Source: an uncultured Solirubrobacteraceae bacterium (GTDB lineage Bacteria > Actinomycetota > Thermoleophilia > Solirubrobacterales > Solirubrobacteraceae). Taken from it: a stretch of DNA of 7,235 bases. Made by a program: the position numbers and the translations under genes. The notes beneath the pieces are model-generated. The model did no database searches. It was not told the DNA's origin and saw only the letters and a program-made list of their open reading frames with translations. Positions 1 through 6,621 of this stretch are shown here, in pieces. How positions within the stretch are numbered: position 1 is the stretch's first letter; every line of letters begins with the position of its first letter. Location of the stretch: NCBI GenBank assembly GCA_955652345.1, contig CATPBV010000075.1:1-7235 (forward strand), in the 5' to 3' direction.

Positions 1-625
1 GCACGGGCACTATCTCGAGCGCGAGCCGTCCGCGCTGGACGGCGCGCGCGGCGCGCTCCTGGGACCTCAACGCAAACGCGTCCTGGTCCTCGCGCGAGAC
101 GCTGAAGTCGCTGGCTACGTTCTCGGCTGTCTCGGGCATCGAGTCCGTACCAACCGCCGAGGCGAGCAGCGGGTTGACGAACCGCCAGCCGATCGTGGTG
201 TCGAAGATCTCGGCCCGCCGGCTGAACGGCTGGTCCGCCTTGCCGACCACGAACGGCGCACGGCTCATGCTCTCGACGCCGCCTGCGATCACGATCTCGG
301 CCCCGCCAGTCTGGATCTGCCGGTTGGCGATCAGAACCGCCTCCATGCCCGACGCGCACAGCCGGTTGATCGTCGCTCCGGGCACGCTCTCCGGCAGCCC
401 CGCGAGCAGCGCCGCCATCCGAGCGACGTTGCGGTTGTCCTCGCCTGCCTGGTTGGCGCAGCCGAGGATCACATCGTCGACCCGCTCAGGATCGAGCGCC
501 GGGAAGCGGGCGGTCAGCTCGCGGATCGCGTGGGCCGCGAGATCGTCCGGACGGACAGGCGCGAGGACCCCGCCGTAGCGGCCGATTGGGGTACGCACTC
601 CGCCGACGAGATATGCAACGTTCAC
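1..625 (-). CDS. paaJ: Acetyl-CoA acyltransferase / beta-ketoadipyl-CoA thiolase, N-terminal 208 residues (C-terminus beyond left edge)
   Basis: Thiolase-family enzyme. In this setting it most likely cleaves 3-oxoadipyl-CoA (and 3-oxo-5,6-dehydrosuberyl-CoA) with CoA, giving succinyl-CoA and acetyl-CoA at the end of the phenylacetate pathway in the cytoplasm. Translating the complement gives a thiolase N-terminal domain: VGGVRTPIGRYGG near the start, the nucleophilic cysteine at residue 90 in NRLCASGMEA, and GGVESMSRAP at about 116-125. The start is a GTG at 625-623 whose last two bases begin the TGA stop of the upstream thioesterase gene (GTGA overlap), so the pair is probably translationally coupled. 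The C-terminal domain, with its second cysteine and GHP motif, lies outside the window. The family also includes pcaF and fatty-acid thiolases. The paaJ label rests on the paa neighbourhood and not on residues that fix specificity. Confidence 0.88.
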   Translation of the reverse strand, partial: MNVAYLVGGVRTPIGRYGGVLAPVRPDDLAAHAIRELTARFPALDPERVDDVILGCANQAGEDNRNVARMAALLAGLPESVPGATINRLCASGMEAVLIANRQIQTGGAEIVIAGGVESMSRAPFVVGKADQPFSRRAEIFDTTIGWRFVNPLLASAVGTDSMPETAENVASDFSVSREDQDAFALRSQERAARAVQRGRLALEIVPV

Positions 626-1071
626 GTCGGCGCCCCCGGCTCGCGATGGCCGGTCTCATCGCCAGCCCTGGCGACAGCGCTCTGGCCTCGGAATTCCGCG
701 ACAACCTCCCCGTCACCGCGCGTCACGGTCACGTCGTAGACGCCGCTGCGACCCGCCTGACTGCGCACCACCGCGCTCGCCCGCAGCTCGTCTCCCTCCC
801 GCGCCGCCCGTAGGAACACGATCTCGCAGGCGCGCGCGACGGTGCGCTCCCCGGAGGAGTTGCAGGCGACGGCGAATGCGGTGTCCGCCAGCAGGAACAC
901 GTAGCCCCCGTGCGCGATCCCGTGGCCGTTGATCATCGCCTCGGACACCCGCATCCGCGCCACCGCGCGCCCCGGCGCCAGCTCCTCGATCTCGATCCCC
1001 AGGCGCCGCGAGGCCTCGTCGGCGGCGAACATCGCCTCCGCCAGAGCCTCAGGTTTCCGCGTGACGCCCAT
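622..1071 (-). CDS. paaI: Hydroxyphenylacetyl-CoA thioesterase PaaI (hotdog fold)
   Basis: Small cytosolic acyl-CoA thioesterase of 149 residues, close to the roughly 140 of E. coli PaaI. In the family it hydrolyses ring-hydroxylated phenylacetyl-CoA dead-end products, freeing trapped CoA. The hotdog hallmark is clear: MINGHGIAHGG at residues 46-56, followed by LADTAFAVACNSSG at 61-74. Asp63 lies in the position of the PaaI catalytic aspartate, and the HGG motif supplies the oxyanion/CoA region. FLRAAREGDEL (86-96) and the GVYDVTV strand (110-116) also match the family. I chose the ATG at 1071 over TTG codons at 1080 and 1077 because it fits family length and has a weak TAGGA motif 9 bases upstream. 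The last 18 or so residues are an unconserved tail reaching into the thiolase start. The gene is divergent from paaN across a 77-bp shared control region. Confidence 0.9.
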   Translation of the reverse strand: MGVTRKPEALAEAMFAADEASRRLGIEIEELAPGRAVARMRVSEAMINGHGIAHGGYVFLLADTAFAVACNSSGERTVARACEIVFLRAAREGDELRASAVVRSQAGRSGVYDVTVTRGDGEVVAEFRGQSAVARAGDETGHREPGAPT

Positions 1072-1085
1072 CGGCAACAATCCTA

Positions 1086-1097
1086 CCGAACGGTCGG
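1086..1097. promoter_or_regulatory. Putative TetR-type operator in the divergent paaI/paaN promoter region
   Basis: The 12 bases CCGAACGGTCGG form an imperfect palindrome: 10 of 12 positions are self-complementary, with arms CCGA and TCGG. It lies between the divergent starts at 1071 and 1149. TetR-family repressors of phenylacetate and acyl-CoA genes commonly bind short GC-rich palindromes of this kind and release them on binding phenylacetyl-CoA or another acyl-CoA. Placement 52 bp from the paaN start and 15 bp from the paaI start would let one dimer control both operons. No regulator gene is present in the window. The functional assignment is inference from position and symmetry. Confidence 0.4.
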
Positions 1098-1106
1098 ATG
1101 CCTTGG

Positions 1107-1112
1107 TATCCT
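1107..1112 (+). promoter_or_regulatory. Possible -10 element of the paaN-paaABCDE promoter
   Basis: TATCCT at 1107-1112 resembles a -10 hexamer and would start transcription near 1119, leaving a leader of about 30 bases before paaN. No good -35 sequence is visible; the expected site around 1084-1089 (TACCGA) is poor. The palindrome at 1086-1097 would then lie in or just at the -35/-10 spacer, a usual place for repressor binding. The complement of this spot, TAGGAT at 1113-1108, could instead be a -10 for the leftward paaI transcript. Weak evidence only. Confidence 0.2.
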
Positions 1113-1135
1113 ACGGCCTTCGGCGATCCCCAAAC

Positions 1136-1140
1136 AGGAG
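1136..1140 (+). promoter_or_regulatory. Shine-Dalgarno site that sets the paaN start
   Basis: AGGAG lies 8 bases before the ATG at 1149, ideal spacing, and only 2 bases before the in-frame ATG at 1143. It lies 38 bases downstream of the first in-frame ATG at 1098, which overlaps the promoter region. It therefore favours 1149 as the paaN start. Confidence 0.75.
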
Positions 1141-1148
1141 CGATGAGT

Positions 1149-2849
1149 ATGTCCACGACGTCAGTCGAGACGGCCGCCACCCACCTGCTCGAGCGCCACC
1201 GCGAGACGCTCGAGGGCGCGCTCGAGGCGATCGCCACCCGCGGTTACTGGAGCCCGTACCCGGAGCTGCCCAAGGCGTACGGCGAAGAGGCGCCGGCGGC
1301 TGGCCTTCAGGCGTTCAAGGACACGCTCGGCCAGCGGTTCTCGCTCGAGCAGCCGTCGACCGGCGACTGGGTGGGCAGCGAGCGCTCGCCTTACGGCTTC
1401 GAGCTGGGCGTCACCTATCCCCGAGCTGACATCGACGCACTGATCGCCGCGGCGACCGCAGCGCTCGCGAGCTGGCGAGCCGCCGGCGTCGACGCCCGCA
1501 CAGGCGTCGTGCTCGAGATCCTCGCGCGCTTGAACGCGCGCTCCCACGAGATCGCGCACGCAGTCATGCACACCACCGGCCAGGCGTTCCCGATGGCGTT
1601 CCAAGCAGGAGGACCTCACGCCCAGGACCGCGGCCTCGAGGCAGTCGCGTACGCGTATCAGGCGATGTCAGCCGTCCCTGAGGAGGCGCTCTGGGAGAAG
1701 CCACAGGGCAAGCGACCGCCGCTGCGGATGCGAAAGCGCTTCACCGTCGCGCCGCGCGGAGTGGCGCTCGTGATCGGCTGTAACACATTCCCGACCTGGA
1801 ACGGCTACCCGGGGCTGTTCGCGAGCCTTGTGACTGGCAATCCCGTGATCGTCAAGCCGAGCTCACGGGCGATCCTGCCGCTGGCGATCACGGTGTCGGT
1901 TGCGCGCGAGGTTTTGAGCGAGGCTGGGCTCAGCCCGGACGCTGTGTCACTTGCGGTCAGCGGTCCCGGGGAGCGGATCGCGACCGTCCTCGCCAAGCGA
2001 CCCGAGATCCAGGTGATCGACTACACCGGGTCGACGGTGTTCGGTGAGTGGCTCGAATGGGAGGCCCGGCAGGCCGTCGTGTTCACCGAGAAGGCGGGGG
2101 TCAACCCGATCGTGATCGACTCGACCGACGACTACCGCGGCATGCTCGCGAACATCGCGTTCACCCTGTCGCTCTACAGCGGGCAGATGTGCACCACCCC
2201 GCAGAACATCTTCGTGCCGCGGGAGGGGATCGACACCGACGAGGGACACCGGAGCTTCGACCAGCTGACGAGCGACCTCGGCTCGGCGATCGACGAGCTC
2301 CTGTCCGATCCGGCGCGCGCGACCGCGATCCTCGGCGCGATCGCCAACCAGGGAGTCATCGACCGCCTCGAGGGCGCCGCCGAGCTCGGGCACGTGGCGC
2401 TCGAGTCGAAGCCGGTCGAGCACCCGGAGCATCCGGACGCCGTCGTGCGCACACCCGCGCTCGTTACGGTCGATCGCACCGATGACTCCGTGGCGGAGAC
2501 CGAGCATTTCGGCCCGATCTCGCTGCTGATCAAGAGCACCGGGACTGATGCATCCCTCGAGGCGTTCAGACGCAGCGTCCGCGAGCACGGCGCGATCACC
2601 GCGGGCGTGTACTCGACCCGCGAGGAGGTGCGGCGCGCGGCGGAGGAGGCTGCTCTCGAGGTGGGCGTGGCGCTGTCCTTGAATCTCACCGATGGCGTGT
2701 ACGTCAACCAGTCGGCGGCGTACTCGGACTTCCACGCGACCGGCCTGAACCCGGCGGCCAACGCGTCGCTGACGGACTTAGCGTTCGTCGCTCCCCGCTT
2801 TCACGTCGTGCAGACGCGGGAGCACGTCGCCGACGAGCCCGAGGCGTAG
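1149..2849 (+). CDS. paaN: Phenylacetate degradation aldehyde dehydrogenase PaaN (no MaoC domain)
   Basis: Aldehyde dehydrogenase superfamily protein of 566 residues, matching the stand-alone PaaN type. Its expected job is the NAD(P)-dependent oxidation of the reactive semialdehyde formed when the oxepin-CoA ring is hydrolysed, giving 3-oxo-5,6-dehydrosuberyl-CoA. Visible landmarks are the cofactor segment GNPVIVKPSS with Lys236, the GST turn at 294-296, general-base Glu314 in FTEKAGVNP, nucleophile Cys348 in YSGQMCTTPQN, and EHFGP at 452-456. The protein ends after the dehydrogenase fold. It lacks the C-terminal MaoC-like hydratase domain that makes E. coli PaaZ about 680 residues, so ring hydrolysis must be supplied by another gene. 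The start follows the AGGAG at 1136-1140; an ATG at 1143 would add two residues. It is first in the plus-strand operon and ends 2 bp before paaA. Confidence 0.9.
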   Translation: MSTTSVETAATHLLERHRETLEGALEAIATRGYWSPYPELPKAYGEEAPAAGLQAFKDTLGQRFSLEQPSTGDWVGSERSPYGFELGVTYPRADIDALIAAATAALASWRAAGVDARTGVVLEILARLNARSHEIAHAVMHTTGQAFPMAFQAGGPHAQDRGLEAVAYAYQAMSAVPEEALWEKPQGKRPPLRMRKRFTVAPRGVALVIGCNTFPTWNGYPGLFASLVTGNPVIVKPSSRAILPLAITVSVAREVLSEAGLSPDAVSLAVSGPGERIATVLAKRPEIQVIDYTGSTVFGEWLEWEARQAVVFTEKAGVNPIVIDSTDDYRGMLANIAFTLSLYSGQMCTTPQNIFVPREGIDTDEGHRSFDQLTSDLGSAIDELLSDPARATAILGAIANQGVIDRLEGAAELGHVALESKPVEHPEHPDAVVRTPALVTVDRTDDSVAETEHFGPISLLIKSTGTDASLEAFRRSVREHGAITAGVYSTREEVRRAAEEAALEVGVALSLNLTDGVYVNQSAAYSDFHATGLNPAANASLTDLAFVAPRFHVVQTREHVADEPEA

Positions 2850-2851
2850 CG

Positions 2852-3844
2852 ATGTACGGCCTACCCGAGGAGCGGAATCGATCGCAGCCGGCCGAGCCTG
2901 AGGACACGGCGCTCCGCGACTCGTTCGAGGCGACGATCGCGGCCGACGAACGGATCGAGCCGCGCGACTGGATGCCCGACGAGTACCGAACGACGCTCGT
3001 CCGGCAGATCGCGCAGCACGCCCACTCGGAGATCATCGGGATGCAGCCCGAGGGCAACTGGATCACGCGCGCCCCATCACTTCAGCGCAAGGCGATCCTG
3101 ATGGCGAAGGTGCAGGACGAGGCCGGCCACGGGATGTACCTGTACAGCGCGGCGGAGACGCTTGGGGTGAGTCGCGACCAGCTGGTCGAGCTGCTGCTCG
3201 CCGGCAAGCAGAAGTACTCCTCGATCTTCAACTACCCGACGCTGAGCTGGGCCGACATGGGAGCGATCGGGTGGCTGGTCGACGGCGCCGCGATCATGAA
3301 CCAGATCCCGCTGACCCGCTGCTCGTACGGACCGTACGCGCGGGCGATGGTCCGGGTCTGTAAGGAGGAGAGCTTTCACCAGCGCCAAGGCTTCGAGATC
3401 CTCCATACGCTCTCGCACGGGACCGGCGCCCAGCACGAGATGGCGCAGGACGCGGTGAATCGCTGGTGGTGGCCGTCGCTGATGATGTTCGGGCCGCCCG
3501 ACGACGAGTCGCCGCACACGGCCCAGTCGATGGCGTGGAAGATCAAGCGATTCACCAACGACGAGCTCCGGCAGCGGTTCGTCGACATCTGCGTTCCGCA
3601 GGCGGCGGTGCTGGAGCTGACGCTGCCCGATCCCGACCTGCGCCTTGACGAGCCGACCGGGAACTACCGCTACGGCGAGATCGACTGGGAGGAGTTCAAG
3701 CGCGTTCTGAAAGGCGACGGGCCCTGCAACCGGCAGCGGCTCGAGCACCGCACTCGCGCCCACGAGGAGGGGCGGTGGGTGCGCGAGGCGGCGGCCGCGT
3801 ATGCCGCCAAGCGGGCGCGCGCTGAGGAGCGGCTGGCGGCATGA
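2852..3844 (+). CDS. paaA: 1,2-phenylacetyl-CoA epoxidase, catalytic subunit A (diiron)
   Basis: Catalytic alpha subunit of the phenylacetyl-CoA monooxygenase, which uses O2 and electrons from PaaE to form ring-1,2-epoxyphenylacetyl-CoA. The 330 residues fold as a ferritin-like four-helix diiron protein. Likely iron ligands are Glu60 (HAHSEIIG), Glu90 and His93 (QDEAGHGMYLY), Asp144 (WLVDGAAIM), and Glu173 and His176 (KEESFHQRQG). Their spacing is consistent, with a constant offset of about 18, with what I recall of the E. coli PaaA ligands. The family signature NRWWWPSLMMFGPPD is at about 203-217. The protein is about 20 residues longer than E. coli PaaA (309), mostly as an acidic N-terminal extension. 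GAGG at 2841-2844 is a well-spaced ribosome site for the ATG at 2852. The stop overlaps the paaB start (ATGA at 3841-3844). Confidence 0.97.
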   Translation: MYGLPEERNRSQPAEPEDTALRDSFEATIAADERIEPRDWMPDEYRTTLVRQIAQHAHSEIIGMQPEGNWITRAPSLQRKAILMAKVQDEAGHGMYLYSAAETLGVSRDQLVELLLAGKQKYSSIFNYPTLSWADMGAIGWLVDGAAIMNQIPLTRCSYGPYARAMVRVCKEESFHQRQGFEILHTLSHGTGAQHEMAQDAVNRWWWPSLMMFGPPDDESPHTAQSMAWKIKRFTNDELRQRFVDICVPQAAVLELTLPDPDLRLDEPTGNYRYGEIDWEEFKRVLKGDGPCNRQRLEHRTRAHEEGRWVREAAAAYAAKRARAEERLAA

Positions 3845-4137
3845 CCTCCACCGAGCTCCGCGACTGGCCGCTGTGGGAGGTGTTCGTCCGGGCTCGCCGC
3901 GGGCTCTCACACCAGCACGTCGGGAGTCTTCACGCGCCGGACGCCGAGATGGCGCTGCGAAACGCGCGAGACGTGTACACCCGCCGGCAGGAGGGAGTCT
4001 CGATCTGGGTCGTCCCGACCGCCCAGATCGCGACGTCGTCGCCTGATGAGAAGGACGCGTTCTTCGAGCCCGCCGGCGACAAGCCCTACCGCCATCCGAC
4101 CTTCTTTCACGTCCCGGAGGGGGTGCAGCACCTGTGA
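3841..4137 (+). CDS. paaB: 1,2-phenylacetyl-CoA epoxidase, subunit B
   Basis: Small subunit of 98 residues (E. coli PaaB has 95) that bridges PaaA-PaaC heterodimers in the epoxidase complex. It has no cofactor of its own. Recognisable family stretches are WPLWEVFVRARRGLSHQHVG (residues 9-28), the following DAEMALRNARDVYTRR segment, and SIWVVPTAQI. It begins at the ATG embedded in the paaA stop (ATGA). GAGGAG at 3824-3829 lies 11 bases upstream. It ends by overlapping the GTG of paaC, so its translation is likely coupled on both sides, which fits a fixed subunit ratio. Confidence 0.96.
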   Translation: MTSTELRDWPLWEVFVRARRGLSHQHVGSLHAPDAEMALRNARDVYTRRQEGVSIWVVPTAQIATSSPDEKDAFFEPAGDKPYRHPTFFHVPEGVQHL

Positions 4138-4904
4138 GCGCCACGGCGACGAGCACTTCCGACGTCGCGCTTTACGCGCTGCGGCTCGGCGACGACGCCC
4201 TGATCCTCGCGCAGCGGCTCGGGGAGTGGTCGTCGATGGCACCTGAGCTCGAGGAGGACATCGCGCTGACGAACATCGCGCTGGACCTGCTCGGCCAGGC
4301 TAGGTTCCTGCTCACGCTCGCCGGCGAGCTCGAGGGTTCCGGGCGCGACGAGGACGAGCTTGCGTTCGGGCGCGGCGAGCGTGAGTTCTACAACTGCCTG
4401 CTGGTCGAGCAGCCAAACGTCGACTTCGCCCACACGATCGCGCGCCAGCTCCTGTTCTCGACGTACCAGCTTGCGTTGTACGAGCCGCTCACGGGATCCG
4501 CGGACAGCGGCCTCGCCGGGATCGCGGCGAAGGCCGTCAAGGAGGTCGCCTACCACCGCGATCACGCGGTCAAGTGGTCGCTCCGGCTCGGCGACGGGAC
4601 CGCCGCGAGCCACTCGCGAATGCAGGACGCGATCGAGCGCCTGTGGCCGTATACACATGAGCTGTTCGAGTCCGACGAGCTGGTGGAGCGCCTTGCGGTC
4701 GGCGGCGTCGCGGTCAATCCAGCGGGATTGTGCGACAGCTGGGGGCAGTTCATCGGGGCGACGCTGGGTGAGGCGACGGTCACCGTGCCCGAGACGAGCT
4801 GGCGGCCGAGCGGCGGGCGACGCGGCGAGCACACCGAGGCGTTCGGGCACATGCTCGCGGAGATGCAGTGGCTTCACCGATCGCACCCGGGCGCCAGCTG
4901 GTGA
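4134..4904 (+). CDS. paaC: 1,2-phenylacetyl-CoA epoxidase, structural subunit C
   Basis: Non-catalytic ferritin-like partner of PaaA, 256 residues against about 248 in E. coli. It supports the PaaA fold and the docking of PaaB and the reductase. Family blocks are clear: LGDDALILAQRLGEW (18-32), EDIALTNIALDLLGQAR (41-57), KEVAYHRDHAVKWSLRLGDG (136-155), and the C-terminal HTEAFGHMLAEMQWLHRSHP (233-252). The start is GTG at 4134-4136, overlapping the TGA of paaB. A GGAGG at 4116-4120 is 13 bases upstream, rather far, so coupling probably matters. It ends with a TGA at 4902-4904 that overlaps the proposed GTG start of paaD. Confidence 0.96.
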   Translation: MSATATSTSDVALYALRLGDDALILAQRLGEWSSMAPELEEDIALTNIALDLLGQARFLLTLAGELEGSGRDEDELAFGRGEREFYNCLLVEQPNVDFAHTIARQLLFSTYQLALYEPLTGSADSGLAGIAAKAVKEVAYHRDHAVKWSLRLGDGTAASHSRMQDAIERLWPYTHELFESDELVERLAVGGVAVNPAGLCDSWGQFIGATLGEATVTVPETSWRPSGGRRGEHTEAFGHMLAEMQWLHRSHPGASW

Positions 4905-5398
4905 GCGCCACGATGCTGACCGTAGATCAGCTGGCCGCCACGATCGGCGACATCGCCGACCCCGAGATCCCCGTGCTGACGCTGTCGGACCTCGGCATCC
5001 TACGCGGGATCGACCTCGCTGCCGACGGACATTTGGTGGTCAGGATCACACCGACGTACAGCGGCTGCCCGGCGATCGATCCGATCCGCCGCGAAGTCGA
5101 GCGGGTTGTCGAAGAGCTGGGGCCCCCGGACGCCGAGGTACGGATGGAGCTCTCACCGCCCTGGAGCACTGACTGGATGAGCGACGATGGTCGGCGAAAG
5201 CTCCTCGACTACGGGATTGCCCCGCCTGACCCGGCCGCCGAGCCGGGGTGTGCGCTGCTCAGCATGCCGGCGCGCTGCCCGCGGTGCGAGTCCGAGGACA
5301 CGCGCGAGGTCAGCCGCTTTGGCTCGACCCCGTGCCAGGCACAACACGTGTGCAATGCCTGCCTGGAGCCGTTTGATCGCTTCAAGACGCTGAGATGA
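4901..5398 (+). CDS. paaD: Phenylacetate degradation protein PaaD (DUF59/MIP18 plus cysteine-rich C-terminus)
   Basis: Accessory protein needed for an active epoxidase, thought to help mature its metal centres. It is not a subunit of the catalytic core. An N-terminal MIP18/DUF59 domain shows DPEIPVLTLSDLGILRGI (20-37) and TPTYSGCPA (50-58) with the family cysteine at residue 56. The C-terminal half has a metal-binding knuckle, CPRC at 126-129, then FGSTPC ending at Cys145, and CNAC at 151-154, followed by LEPFDRFK. I prefer the GTG at 4901 because it makes the same 4-bp stop/start overlap seen elsewhere in this operon and gives 165 residues, the same as E. coli PaaD. An ATG at 4913 (161 residues) is a fair alternative, and neither has a convincing ribosome site. 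The gene overlaps paaE through ATGA at 5395-5398. Confidence 0.93.
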   Translation: MSATMLTVDQLAATIGDIADPEIPVLTLSDLGILRGIDLAADGHLVVRITPTYSGCPAIDPIRREVERVVEELGPPDAEVRMELSPPWSTDWMSDDGRRKLLDYGIAPPDPAAEPGCALLSMPARCPRCESEDTREVSRFGSTPCQAQHVCNACLEPFDRFKTLR

Positions 5399-6492
5399 GC
5401 GCGGTCGCCGAGGCCTCCGGCGCCCGCCACGCGCTGCATCCGTTGCGGGTCGCCGCGGTCGAGCCGCTCACCGACGACTCCGTCGCGATCACGATTGAGG
5501 TGCCGGACGAGCTGCGGGAGACGTTCGAGTTCCAGCCCGGGCAGCACGTCGCGATCGTGCGGCGCGCAGGAGGGGACGAGCTACGCCGCAGCTACTCGAT
5601 CTGCGCGCCAGTGGGAGGGCCGCTGCGCGTGGCGGTCAAGCTGCTGCCCGAGGGTAGGTTCTCGCGCTATGCGTGCAGCGAGCTGAAGCCGGGTGACACG
5701 CTCGAGGTCCTGCCGCCCGTGGGCCGCTTCACGCCCGCGCTCGATCCCGCTCGCACCCGTCACTACGCCGCAATCGCGGCGGGCAGCGGGATCGCTCCGG
5801 TGATGTCCATCACCTCGTCGGCGCTGGACGTCGAGCCGAGCAGCCGCTTCACGCTCATCTACGGCAACCGGACGACGAGCTCGATCATGTTCCTCGAGGA
5901 GCTCGAGGACCTCAAGGATCGCTACCCCGACCGGTTCCAGCTCGTGCACGTGCTCTCGCGCGAAAACCCCGGAGTCGAATTGCTTGCGGGCCGGATCGAC
6001 CGGGCCAAGCTGACACGGATCCTCGAGCTTCTGCTCCCCCCCGAGACAATCGACGAATGGTTCCTCTGCGGCCCCTTGCAGATGATCGAGGAGATACGGA
6101 CGACCCTGACCGACAAGGGCGTCGCCATGAGCACGATCCATCGGGAGCTGTTTCACGCCGAGGACATGACGCCCGCGGTTGCGACCTCGGAGGTAATCGC
6201 CGAGGGCACGGGGGCGGCGGTCGACGTGATCCTCGACGGCCGGCGGAGCACGCTGACCGTCCCGCATGATGGTGTCTCGATTCTCGAGGCGGCTCTCCTC
6301 GTACGCCCGGACGCGCCGTTCGCATGCAAGGGCGGGGTGTGTGGAACGTGTCGCTGCCGGCTGCTCGAGGGTCAGGTGCGGATGGACCACGCGTACGCGC
6401 TCGAGGACGATGAGCTGGCCGACGGGCTCGTGCTCGCGTGTCAATCCCATCCTGTGACTGACACGGTTGTCCTCGACTTCGACGCGGTGTAA
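5395..6492 (+). CDS. paaE: 1,2-phenylacetyl-CoA epoxidase reductase, subunit E (FAD and [2Fe-2S])
   Basis: Reductase that passes electrons from NADPH through FAD and a plant-type [2Fe-2S] cluster to the diiron centre of PaaA. It has 365 residues (E. coli PaaE 356). Domain order is an FAD-binding barrel with RRSYSIC at 64-70, an NAD(P)-binding ferredoxin-reductase domain with AAGSGIAPVMS (128-138) and FLCGPLQM (223-230), then a C-terminal ferredoxin domain from about 275. The cluster cysteines are Cys311, Cys316, Cys319 and Cys349, in CKGGVCGTC and LACQSHP. The start ATG sits in the paaD stop (ATGA), with no clear ribosome site of its own, implying coupled translation. It is the last gene of the plus-strand operon. 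Older nomenclature calls some of these genes paaK. Confidence 0.96.
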   Translation: MSAVAEASGARHALHPLRVAAVEPLTDDSVAITIEVPDELRETFEFQPGQHVAIVRRAGGDELRRSYSICAPVGGPLRVAVKLLPEGRFSRYACSELKPGDTLEVLPPVGRFTPALDPARTRHYAAIAAGSGIAPVMSITSSALDVEPSSRFTLIYGNRTTSSIMFLEELEDLKDRYPDRFQLVHVLSRENPGVELLAGRIDRAKLTRILELLLPPETIDEWFLCGPLQMIEEIRTTLTDKGVAMSTIHRELFHAEDMTPAVATSEVIAEGTGAAVDVILDGRRSTLTVPHDGVSILEAALLVRPDAPFACKGGVCGTCRCRLLEGQVRMDHAYALEDDELADGLVLACQSHPVTDTVVLDFDAV

Positions 6493-6511
6493 CGCCCGCC
6501 GGCCAGCGGTC

Positions 6512-6617
6512 ACAACTCGGCAATCGACGCGCCGAGAAGCGCGGCTGCCGAATTAACAGCCACTACGCGTCCTCAGGTTGGCACGCGAGGCTCCTGGCGT
6601 GTCGAGTGCCGAGTTGT
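6512..6617. repeat. Large imperfect inverted repeat, possible three-way-junction hairpin between convergent genes
   Basis: Bases 6512-6537 are complementary to 6592-6617. By my hand pairing, 22 of 26 positions are Watson-Crick, 2 are G-T and 2 are mismatched. The outer arms are ACAACTCGGCAATCGAC and GTCGAGTGCCGAGTTGT (16 of 17 complementary). The enclosed loop has two further small hairpins: GGCTG/CAGCC (6543-6547 with 6557-6561) and CGCGT/ACGCG (6566-6570 with 6583-6587). The element begins 20 bp after the paaE stop and ends 5 bp from the stop of the PASTA remnant. It may act as a two-way transcription barrier or mRNA 3' stabiliser, or be a small repeat element. Neither side has a T-run, so it is not a standard intrinsic terminator. 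Confidence 0.65.
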
Positions 6618-6621
6618 TGCC

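Noticed and set aside
1098..1148. ATG at 1098 as the paaN start (17 extra residues)
   Set aside because: It directly abuts the palindrome and overlaps the likely promoter, has no ribosome site, and the strong AGGAG at 1136-1140 fits the ATG at 1149.
1947..2735. Long open frame on the minus strand inside paaN (262 codons)
   Set aside because: It is antisense to a clearly recognised dehydrogenase. Its arginine-, glycine- and valine-rich composition is typical of high-GC shadow frames, and it has no family motif.
3077..4156. Minus-strand open frame of 359 codons across paaA and paaB
   Set aside because: It spans two well-recognised genes on the other strand, is low in complexity and arginine-rich, and shows no domain signature.
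5581..6513. Minus-strand open frame of 310 codons opposite paaE
   Set aside because: It is a shadow of the paaE coding sequence. The paaE frame contains all the FAD, NAD(P) and [2Fe-2S] motifs.
6512..6617. Integron attC recombination site
   Set aside because: Size and folded shape are suggestive, but the ends do not match the RYYYAAC / GTTRRRY core sites, and there is no integrase or cassette context.
6512..6617. Transfer RNA gene or intrinsic terminator
   Set aside because: The arm lengths and total length do not fit a tRNA cloverleaf, and no T-run follows the stem on either strand.
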